From the NCBI GenBank assembly GCA_900552185.1, contig URYT01000047.1, positions 1-11,897 of the forward strand: a DNA stretch of 11,897 nucleotides, read 5' to 3'. This DNA is from an uncultured Collinsella sp. (lineage in GTDB: Bacteria > Actinomycetota > Coriobacteriia > Coriobacteriales > Coriobacteriaceae). This document shows, one piece after another, positions 6,177-11,897 of the stretch. The notes below the pieces were generated by a model that was given only the letters and a program-made list of their open reading frames with translations, had not been told where the DNA came from and ran no database searches. The translations under genes and the position numbers were made by a program. Each line of letters starts with the position of its first letter. Positions within the stretch are counted from its first letter, which is position 1.

Positions 6177-7727
6177 ATGCCTATCATCGCAGCGCTCGTT
6201 GGCATCGTTTTGGGTGCCATCGCCGCCATTGCCTACATGCGCACCGCCAAGCAGGGTAGTCTTCACGAGGCCGACGAAAAGATCCAGTCGGCACACGCAC
6301 AGGCTGAGTCCCTGATCGGTGATGCTAAGCGTCAGGCCGAGACCCTCAAAAAAGAGGCTCTGCTCGAGGCTAAAGAGGAGATCATCAAGAACAAGCAGGC
6401 CGCCGAGGCCGAGGACAAGCAGCGTAAGAGCGAGATTCGTACGCTCGAGAACCGTGTGATGCAGCGCGAGGAGTCCCTCGATCGCCGAAACGACGCTCAC
6501 GACAAGCGTGAGCACCAGCTGTCCAGCCAGGCCGGTCAGGTCGAGAAGCGCTCCCGCGAGCTTGAGGAGCTCTGCGCCAAGCAGACCTCCGAGCTCGAGC
6601 GTATCGCCGACCTGACCCGCGAGGACGCCCACAAGGAGCTCCTCGATAAGGTTCGCGGCGAGGTCACCCACGAGGCTGCCACGATCATTCGCGAGTCCGA
6701 GCAGCAGGTTCGCGCCGAGTGCCACAAGACCGCCCAGGAGATTCTGTCCCTGGCGATTCAGCGCTGCGCTGCCGACCACACAGCCGAGGTCACCGTTACC
6801 TCCGTGCACATTCCCTCTGATGACCTCAAGGGCCGTATCATCGGTCGCGAGGGTCGCAACATCCGGACCTTCGAGCAGGTTTCCGGCGTCAACCTCGTGA
6901 TCGACGACACGCCCGAGACTGTCGTTCTTTCGAGCTTCGACCCGGTCCGTCGTGAGACCGCCCGTGTTGCCCTCGAGAACCTCATCGCCGACGGCCGCAT
7001 TCACCCCGCCCGCATCGAGGAGATGTATCACAAGGCTGCCGACCTGGTTCAGCAGCGCGTGCGCGAGGCTGGCGAGCAGGCTGCCTTCGATACCGGCATC
7101 CACGACCTGCATCCCGAGATCGTCAAGACCCTTGGTGCCCTGCGCTACCGTACCTCGTTTGGTCAGAACGTGCTTCAGCACTCCCTCGAAGTCTCTGACC
7201 TGTGCGGCGTGATGGCTTCCGAGCTTGGCCTGGACGTTGTGACCGCCAAGCGCGCCGGCCTGCTGCACGACCTGGGCAAGGCAATCGACCATGACGTCGA
7301 GGGCCCGCATGCCGTCATCGGCGCCGAGCTTGCCCGCCGTTATGGCGAGAAGCCCGTTATCGTCCACGCTATCGAGGCTCACCATGCCGACGTCGACCCC
7401 AACACGGTGCTCGATGTCCTGGTACAGGCCGCCGATGCTGTCTCTGCCTCTCGCCCCGGTGCCCGTCGCGAGTCTGCCGAGAACTACATCAAGCGTCTTG
7501 AGAAGCTCGAGGAGATCGCCAACTCCCATGATGGCGTCGAGCGTACCTATGCCATGCAGGCTGGTCGCGAGGTCCACGTCATGGTTCAGCCGGACAAGAT
7601 CTCCGATGCCCAGTCCACGGTCCTGGCTCACGATATCGCCCATCAGATCGAGGAAGAGATGGAGTATCCCGGTCAGGTGCGCGTCGTCGTGATTCGCGAG
7701 AGCCGCGCTGTCGATATCGCTAAATAA
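6177..7727 (+). CDS. rny: Ribonuclease Y
   Basis: 516 residues, almost the length of B. subtilis RNase Y (520). Domains in order: an N-terminal membrane anchor (about 3-21); a long charged, alanine-rich coiled coil (about 28-195); a KH RNA-binding domain with GRIIGREGRNI (219-229); and an HD hydrolase domain with His335 (LQHSLEVS), His364-Asp365 (LLHDLGKAIDHD) and a further His in GPHAVIGAEL. RNase Y is the membrane-bound endonuclease that starts mRNA decay in many Gram-positive bacteria. The start is ATG 6177 because the AAAAAGGAG site lies immediately before it; starting at GTG 6171 would place the site inside the gene. The gene has its own strong promoter and structured leader. The stop codon is 1 nt from the next start. 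Confidence 0.97.
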   Translation: MPIIAALVGIVLGAIAAIAYMRTAKQGSLHEADEKIQSAHAQAESLIGDAKRQAETLKKEALLEAKEEIIKNKQAAEAEDKQRKSEIRTLENRVMQREESLDRRNDAHDKREHQLSSQAGQVEKRSRELEELCAKQTSELERIADLTREDAHKELLDKVRGEVTHEAATIIRESEQQVRAECHKTAQEILSLAIQRCAADHTAEVTVTSVHIPSDDLKGRIIGREGRNIRTFEQVSGVNLVIDDTPETVVLSSFDPVRRETARVALENLIADGRIHPARIEEMYHKAADLVQQRVREAGEQAAFDTGIHDLHPEIVKTLGALRYRTSFGQNVLQHSLEVSDLCGVMASELGLDVVTAKRAGLLHDLGKAIDHDVEGPHAVIGAELARRYGEKPVIVHAIEAHHADVDPNTVLDVLVQAADAVSASRPGARRESAENYIKRLEKLEEIANSHDGVERTYAMQAGREVHVMVQPDKISDAQSTVLAHDIAHQIEEEMEYPGQVRVVVIRESRAVDIAK

Positions 7728-7728
7728 C

Positions 7729-8814
7729 ATGAGCGACGCGAACGAGCTCATCTCATTTATCGCGTCGATGTCGGGGGAGGGCAACCTTCGCGTCGAGGAG
7801 AACCTTGGCGAGGGTTATGTCCGCCTCCGCGTTTCGGAGGCCGAGAGGCGCCAGGCAAAGCACGACATTCAGCATGTCGAGGATATCGTCATTGAAATGC
7901 TCCGTAATGCTCGCGATGCTGGCGCCGACAAAGTCTATCTCGCTACGACCAAGGAAGATGGCGTCCGCACGCTTGTCTTTCTGGATAACGGTTCGGGCGT
8001 TCCGCAGGATATGCAAGAGCGAATCTTCGATGCCCGCGTTACCTCCAAGCTCGAGAGCATGAAGATGGACCTTTGGGGCGTTCACGGTCGTGGCATGGCA
8101 TTGTTTTCGATCAAGCAGAACACCGACGAGGCCCGTGTGGTCACGTCCGGTGTCGATCTTGGCTCGGCCTTTAAGGTGAGCGTTGCGGCCGACCGCCTCA
8201 GCGAGCGTGCCGATCAGTCCAGCTGGCCCCAGGCCGTCAAGGATGAGGATGGACGTTATGTCTGTGCTCGCGGTCCGCATAATATTATTCGCGCTGCTTG
8301 TGAGTTTGCGCTCGAGGAGTTGCGTGGTTGCGATGTCTATCTTGGTTCTCCGTCTGAGATTGCCGCGACCCTTTATGCTCAGGCGTCAAGTCGGCTCGAT
8401 ACGTCGCGTCTCCTGTTCATTGATGACGAGAGCGAGCTTCCGGTTGTCGATCGTTTAGGCCTTGCCTCTGATGCCGAGGACTTTATCCGTATCTGTTCGG
8501 GTTTGGGTCTTGAGATGTCCGAGCGCACGGCCCATCGCATTTTGGCAGGGCAGATTAAACCCGTTCGCGGTGTGACCGCGCGTCTGCTGCGCGAGCGTGA
8601 TTCGTCCTCGCATGCGCCGGCTCCTGTCGATCTTGCAAAGGATCGTCGCGGGCTACGTATTGCCAAGGATGACATGGCACAGTTTTCGCGTGCTGTGGAG
8701 CGTGACTTTAATGACCTTGCCGCCCGGTACTATCTCAACCTTTGCGGTGACCCAAAGATTCGTGTTTCGCGTGATCGAATCACTGTGACCTTCGATCTTG
8801 CCAAAGAGGAATAG
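7729..8814 (+). CDS. GHKL-fold ATPase of unknown function (HATPase_c domain)
   Basis: The 361-residue protein has an N-terminal GHKL ATP-binding domain. The N box is EMLRNARDAGA (56-66, with Glu56, Asn60 and Asp63), the G1 box is DNGSG (86-90), a TSK sits at 105-107, and the G2 region is GVHGRGMALFSIK (117-129). The TSK followed by GRG-x-ALFSI recalls MutL and Hsp90-like members (TSK ... GFRGEALASI) more than sensor kinases, and no His phospho-acceptor domain or membrane segment is visible. Residues about 250-290 contain a helical stretch that could be a helix-turn-helix, and the last 60 are unassigned. It begins 1 nt after the rny stop without a Shine-Dalgarno, so translation is probably coupled to rny; spoVS follows 74 nt later. 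In Bacillus this slot holds the phosphodiesterase gene ymdB. The fold is secure, but the function is not known. Confidence 0.88.
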   Translation: MSDANELISFIASMSGEGNLRVEENLGEGYVRLRVSEAERRQAKHDIQHVEDIVIEMLRNARDAGADKVYLATTKEDGVRTLVFLDNGSGVPQDMQERIFDARVTSKLESMKMDLWGVHGRGMALFSIKQNTDEARVVTSGVDLGSAFKVSVAADRLSERADQSSWPQAVKDEDGRYVCARGPHNIIRAACEFALEELRGCDVYLGSPSEIAATLYAQASSRLDTSRLLFIDDESELPVVDRLGLASDAEDFIRICSGLGLEMSERTAHRILAGQIKPVRGVTARLLRERDSSSHAPAPVDLAKDRRGLRIAKDDMAQFSRAVERDFNDLAARYYLNLCGDPKIRVSRDRITVTFDLAKEE

Positions 8815-8842
8815 TGCCTTTACCGAGTCCACTCGGTACGAT
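8814..8842 (+). promoter_or_regulatory. Weak candidate promoter for spoVS-miaB-miaA
   Basis: TACGAT (8837-8842) is the same -10 hexamer as in the rny promoter, within a shared 8-mer GTACGATA. The -35 position 17 bp upstream reads GTGCCT, only 3 of 6 matches. The case rests on the -10 box and the palindrome; read-through from rny is an alternative. Confidence 0.32.
8821..8838 (+). promoter_or_regulatory. Perfect 8+8 bp palindrome upstream of spoVS (putative operator)
   Basis: TACCGAGT-CC-ACTCGGTA is a perfect inverted repeat with a 2-nt centre, 6 nt after the ATPase stop codon. No T-run follows, so it is not a standard terminator, and the short centre suits a dimeric repressor better than an RNA hairpin. 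It overlaps the candidate -10 box TACGAT (8837-8842), so a bound protein could block transcription. The regulator is unknown. Confidence 0.55.
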
Positions 8843-8876
8843 ACAGTTATTGCAGTTAAAACGTACTTTTAAACGC

Positions 8877-8881
8877 AGGAG
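8877..8881 (+). promoter_or_regulatory. spoVS ribosome binding site
   Basis: AGGAG lies 7 nt before the ATG at 8889. It fixes the start there; an in-frame start at 8814 would add 25 residues with no counterpart in the SpoVS family and would read through the palindrome. Confidence 0.88.
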
Positions 8882-8888
8882 TTTCTTC

Positions 8889-9206
8889 ATGGATTGCCTG
8901 AAGGTATCAAGCAAATCATCGCCCGCGTCCGTTGCCGGCGCCATCGCCGGCATGGTCAAGGATGGTGTGCCCGTCAACATTCAGTGTGTCGGCGCCGGTG
9001 CGGTCAACCAGGCCATAAAGGCCGTGGCTATTGCGCGCGGTTTTTTGATTCCAACCGGGTTTGATATTTCCTGCGCGCCCGTGTTCTCCGACATCCTCAT
9101 TAACGGGGAGTCGCGCACGGCCATCCGTCTTTCTATTTACGTTCACCAGATCAATCGAGCTGCTATGGATAACGTCGTCATGGATGATGTTAAGCCTGTG
9201 GCATAG
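8889..9206 (+). CDS. spoVS: Stage V sporulation protein S (SpoVS) family, Alba-like
   Basis: 105 residues that align throughout with the 86-residue B. subtilis SpoVS: LKVSSKSSPASVAGAIAG at the start, VGAGAVNQAIKAVAIARGF in the centre and DILINGESRTAIRL near the end. A tail of about 20 residues (from around Tyr84, ending DDVKPVA) has no counterpart in the Bacillus protein. SpoVS has an Alba-like fold, a fold used for binding DNA or RNA, and in Bacillus it affects septation and late sporulation. No other sporulation gene is visible here and the suspected host group does not form spores, so a general nucleic-acid-binding role is more likely. The neighbours RNase Y and MiaB act on RNA. The start is set by AGGAG at 8877-8881. 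Confidence 0.94.
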   Translation: MDCLKVSSKSSPASVAGAIAGMVKDGVPVNIQCVGAGAVNQAIKAVAIARGFLIPTGFDISCAPVFSDILINGESRTAIRLSIYVHQINRAAMDNVVMDDVKPVA

Positions 9207-9257
9207 CTTCTGCTTGCCTCGATTCGCCCCCCCTCTCCATCGTTAGGACTTATGCAC

Positions 9258-10628
9258 ATGGACCAGCGTTCCGTACGCGATATTCTTGCCGGTAAAACCT
9301 ACTTTATCCGCACCTTTGGCTGCCAGATGAATCAGCACGACTCCGAGCGCGTGAGCGGTCTGCTCGATTCGTATGGCTGTCTCATGGCGCTCGATCCCGA
9401 GCATGCCGATATTGTTGTCTTCATGACATGCTGTGTGCGTGAGGCCGCCGATACTCGCCTGTACGGCCAGTGCAATTCCTGTAAAAGCCTGCCGCCTTCG
9501 CCTTCGGGCAAGCGTGTGGTTGCCGTTGGTGGTTGCATCGCGCAGCGCGATGGCGAGGGCCTGCTCACCAACGTCGATAACGTCAATGTCATCTTTGGTA
9601 CGCATTCCATCGCACATGTGGCAGAGCTCATTGCCGAGGCGTTCCTTGATGGCAAGCGTCATATCCGCACCAATGAGCATGAGGATACGGATGCCATGAG
9701 CATGCCGTGGCATCGCGAGACCCAGTATCACGCTTGGGTGCCCATCATGACGGGCTGCAATAATTTCTGTACCTATTGCATCGTTCCGTACGTGCGCGGT
9801 CGCGAAAAGAGCCGCTCCTTCGAGGAGATTGTCGACGAGGTGACCGGTTTGGTGCGCCAGGGCGTGCGTGAGATTACGCTGCTGGGCCAAAACGTTAACT
9901 CATATGGTCGCGATCTGTTTGGTAAGCCGCGTTTTGCCGATTTGCTGCGTGCCGTGGGCGATACGGGTGTGGAGCGCATCTTCTTTACGTCTTCGCATCC
10001 CAAGGATCTGCTGCCCGAGACCATCGACGCCATGGCCGAGACGCCTGCTGTTATGCCGCAGCTGCACCTGGCCGTCCAGTCAGGTTCGACGCGGATCCTC
10101 AAAGAGATGAATCGCCGTTATACACGCGAGGACTATCTGGGCCTGGTCGATCGCATTCGCAACCGCATGCCCGATATCGCGCTCTCGACTGACATTATCG
10201 TTGGCTTCCCGGGCGAGACTGAAGAAGACTTTGAGCAGACGCTTTCACTTGCCGAGACGGTCCGCTATGCCCAGGCCTATACCTTCATCTATTCCAAGCG
10301 CGCCGGTACCCCGGCCGCAGAGATTGACGATCCTACGCCGCATGAGGTTATTCTCGGGCGTTTCAACCGCCTGGTTAAGGTTATCGAGACCACGGCACAT
10401 GAGTATAACCAGGGTGAACTTCATACTGTGGTTCCGGCGCTCATTGAGGGAACGAGTAAAAAGAACGACGCGGTCCTGCTGGGCAAGAGTCCCAAGAATC
10501 AGACCGTGCATGCGCCTATCCCCGAGGGTTACAGCATCGATCAGCTTGTTGGCAAGATTGTTGATGTTGACGTTGACGTTGCCAAGACCTGGTATTTGTC
10601 CGGCTCCGTTGTGGGTGAGCCGCGCTAA
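9258..10628 (+). CDS. miaB: tRNA-2-methylthio-N6-dimethylallyladenosine synthase MiaB
   Basis: 456 residues from ATG 9258, where AGGA (9245-9248) lies 9 nt upstream; ATG 9252 is in frame but only 3 nt from that site. Cluster cysteines in the N-terminal domain are Cys22 (TFGCQMNQHDSE), Cys58/59 (MTCCVREAAD) and Cys93 (VGGCIAQRDG). The radical-SAM motif is Cys167, Cys171 and Cys174 (GCNNFCTYCIVPYVRGR), and a TRAM domain ends the protein. TFGCQMN and GCNNFCTYCIVPYVRG are diagnostic for MiaB. It adds the methylthio group to i6A37 of tRNAs reading UNN codons. The Asn usually preceding the second cysteine is Met here. The stop codon overlaps the start of miaA, whose product makes the i6A substrate, so two consecutive steps of one pathway are encoded in reverse order. 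Confidence 0.97.
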   Translation: MDQRSVRDILAGKTYFIRTFGCQMNQHDSERVSGLLDSYGCLMALDPEHADIVVFMTCCVREAADTRLYGQCNSCKSLPPSPSGKRVVAVGGCIAQRDGEGLLTNVDNVNVIFGTHSIAHVAELIAEAFLDGKRHIRTNEHEDTDAMSMPWHRETQYHAWVPIMTGCNNFCTYCIVPYVRGREKSRSFEEIVDEVTGLVRQGVREITLLGQNVNSYGRDLFGKPRFADLLRAVGDTGVERIFFTSSHPKDLLPETIDAMAETPAVMPQLHLAVQSGSTRILKEMNRRYTREDYLGLVDRIRNRMPDIALSTDIIVGFPGETEEDFEQTLSLAETVRYAQAYTFIYSKRAGTPAAEIDDPTPHEVILGRFNRLVKVIETTAHEYNQGELHTVVPALIEGTSKKNDAVLLGKSPKNQTVHAPIPEGYSIDQLVGKIVDVDVDVAKTWYLSGSVVGEPR

Positions 10629-11566
10629 TGGTTTCTTCCGGGGCACGTCTTTCCGCCGTTGCGATCGTCGGTCCGACGGCGGTTGGTAAGAGTGATGTTG
10701 CCGACCGTTTGGCCGCTCGTCTTTCGTCCGAAGTGCTGTCGTGCGATGCGATGCAAATCTATCGCGGCATGGACATCGGTACCGCAAAGATGACGCCCGA
10801 TGAGTGTACGGCGCCGCTGCGTCTCGTCGACATTGTAGAGCCGGGTGTGGCATATTCTGCTGCGCTTTATCAGGCTGACGCTCGCGCGCATGTTGAACGT
10901 CTCATTGGTTCGGGTTGTCTGCCGGTTTTTTGCGGAGGTACGGGGCTATATCTCAAGGCCGCCCTCGATGAGATGGACTTTCCCTCGGGTGAACTTGAGG
11001 ACGATCGCCGTGTGGGCTATCAGGAGCTTGCCGAGCGTATTGGCGAGGAAGAACTGCATGCCCTGCTTGCCGAGCGCGACCCAGAATCGGCTGCTGTTAT
11101 TCATCCCCATAACGTGCGCCGTGTGATTCGTGCGCTCGAGATGCATGATGATGGTATCTCCTATGCACAGCAAAAAAGTCAGTTTAGTGTTCCGCGCGAG
11201 CATTATCATGCTCTATGGTTTGGTCTGACGCGTAATCGCGAGGTGCTCTACGAGCGCATTAACCTGCGTGTCGATCTGATGTTTGAACAGGGTCTTGTTG
11301 ATGAGGTTCGCGGTCTTATGGACCAGGGGCTGGGAGATGCCCTGACTTCGATGCAGGCAATTGGCTATAAAGAGATCATTGATGCTTTCAATGGCGTGAT
11401 TTCTATGGATGAGGCTCGCGAACTCATCAAGATGCGTTCGCGTCGCTATGCCAAACGTCAGCTTTCGTGGTTTAAGCGCGATGACCGTATCGTGTGGTTT
11501 GATATGGACGAGTTTACGATCGATGAGGTCGTTGAGGACATCTTGCATCGTATTGAGGCTGCCTAA
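10628..11566 (+). CDS. miaA: tRNA dimethylallyltransferase MiaA
   Basis: 312 residues (E. coli MiaA is 316). The P-loop GPTAVGKS is at 15-22, followed by the catalytic-Asp region SCDAMQIYRGMDIGTAK (Asp40, usual family form DS-x-Q-x-Y), the dimethylallyl-diphosphate region FCGGTGLYLKA and the late motif SMQAIGYKEI. MiaA transfers a dimethylallyl group to N6 of A37 in tRNAs that read codons starting with U, giving i6A, the substrate of MiaB. The ATG overlaps the last base of the miaB stop (TAATG), implying coupled translation. Its own stop overlaps the hflX start in the same way. No missing residue or frameshift was seen. Confidence 0.97.
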   Translation: MVSSGARLSAVAIVGPTAVGKSDVADRLAARLSSEVLSCDAMQIYRGMDIGTAKMTPDECTAPLRLVDIVEPGVAYSAALYQADARAHVERLIGSGCLPVFCGGTGLYLKAALDEMDFPSGELEDDRRVGYQELAERIGEEELHALLAERDPESAAVIHPHNVRRVIRALEMHDDGISYAQQKSQFSVPREHYHALWFGLTRNREVLYERINLRVDLMFEQGLVDEVRGLMDQGLGDALTSMQAIGYKEIIDAFNGVISMDEARELIKMRSRRYAKRQLSWFKRDDRIVWFDMDEFTIDEVVEDILHRIEAA

Positions 11567-11897
11567 TGGCCCGTTTCCCCCTTGTTCCCACGGCACCCGA
11601 GCCCGAGCGTGCCATTTTAGTTGGTGTTGAGTGGCGCGACAATGCATGGCCGCTCGATCGTTCGCTTGACGAGCTTGAGCGCCTGGCCCATACGGCTGGC
11701 GCCCAGTGCGTGGCGCGTTTGTCACAGCGTCTGGTTAAGCCGTATCCAAAATCGTTTATCGGTTCCGGTAAGGTTGAGGAGCTTTGCGGGCTCGTGCATC
11801 GTATGGATGTCGATGTTGTTATCTTCGACGACGATTTATCGCCCTCGCAGCAATCCTATTTGGAGAAAGCCGTGGGCGAGCCGGTAAAGATTATCGA
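11566..11897 (+). CDS. hflX: GTPase HflX (3'-partial)
   Basis: The frame opens at the ATG overlapping the miaA TAA (TAATG) and stays open to the window edge, giving 110 complete codons. It reads as the N-terminal domain of HflX: PERAILVGV, a following SLDELERLAHTAGA, then FIGSGKVEEL (64-73) and VIFDDDLSPSQQ (85-96). The GTPase domain with its P-loop lies beyond the window. HflX is a ribosome-associated GTPase that splits stalled or hibernating ribosomes under stress. The miaA-hflX order is common; E. coli has miaA-hfq-hflX, and there is no hfq between them here. Confidence 0.94.
   Translation, partial: MARFPLVPTAPEPERAILVGVEWRDNAWPLDRSLDELERLAHTAGAQCVARLSQRLVKPYPKSFIGSGKVEELCGLVHRMDVDVVIFDDDLSPSQQSYLEKAVGEPVKII

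Noticed and set aside
6060..7784. Long - strand open frame (574 codons) opposite rny
   Set aside because: It mirrors RNase Y codons and yields a Leu/Gly/Val/Asp-rich product with no domain; the + strand has a complete RNase Y with promoter and ribosome binding site.
8814..8888. Upstream start that would lengthen SpoVS by 25 residues
   Set aside because: The extra residues have no match in the family, cover the palindrome, and are made unnecessary by AGGAG 7 nt before the ATG at 8889.
9207..9257. C-rich stretch between spoVS and miaB as a possible terminator
   Set aside because: No stem can be formed around the C run and no T-run follows; spoVS and miaB are probably co-transcribed.

Overview
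The window is a GC-rich (about 60% by eye) stretch of a bacterial chromosome with every gene on the + strand. Gene content and order match the conserved Gram-positive neighbourhood known from Bacillus and Clostridia (ymfM/rodZ - pgsA - cinA - recA - rny - spoVS - miaB). The codon use, the CGAAC-N4-GTTCG LexA operator, rimO in the cluster and a SpoVS protein in this setting suggest a high-GC, probably non-sporulating actinobacterium of the Coriobacteriia, such as Collinsella. The genus is inferred from general resemblance and cannot be proved here.

Region 1 (1-3840) is a five-gene run: the 3' part of a RodZ-like membrane protein (N-terminus outside the window), yajQ, rimO, pgsA and a stand-alone CinA C-terminal amidase. 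It ends in a clear hairpin at 3817-3840. Region 2 (3841-5982) is the recA-recX SOS unit. It has a textbook promoter (TTGACC-N17-TATTAT) with a perfect LexA palindrome between the -35 and -10 boxes, and an odd array of six TTTGGTC-like elements about 11 bp apart just upstream. Region 3 (5982-11897) starts with a strong promoter (TTGACA-N17-TACGAT) and a roughly 155-nt structured leader that includes a terminator-like hairpin. Then come rny (RNase Y), a GHKL-fold ATPase of unknown function, spoVS, miaB, miaA and the start of hflX, which runs off the window. A perfect 8+8 bp palindrome sits in the short gap before spoVS.

The genes cover envelope shape and lipid synthesis (RodZ-like, PgsA), recombination and SOS control (RecA, RecX, LexA site), and RNA and translation quality (RimO on ribosomal protein S12, RNase Y, MiaB and MiaA on tRNA A37, HflX on ribosomes). 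The least explained part is rny - GHKL ATPase - spoVS. The ATPase sits where Bacillus has the phosphodiesterase gene ymdB, 1 nt after rny, suggesting a functional tie to RNase Y and/or SpoVS. No tRNA, rRNA, CRISPR array, insertion sequence or phage gene was seen. The two largest non-coding gaps (3810-4066 and 5920-6176) are each under 300 bases and are described below.
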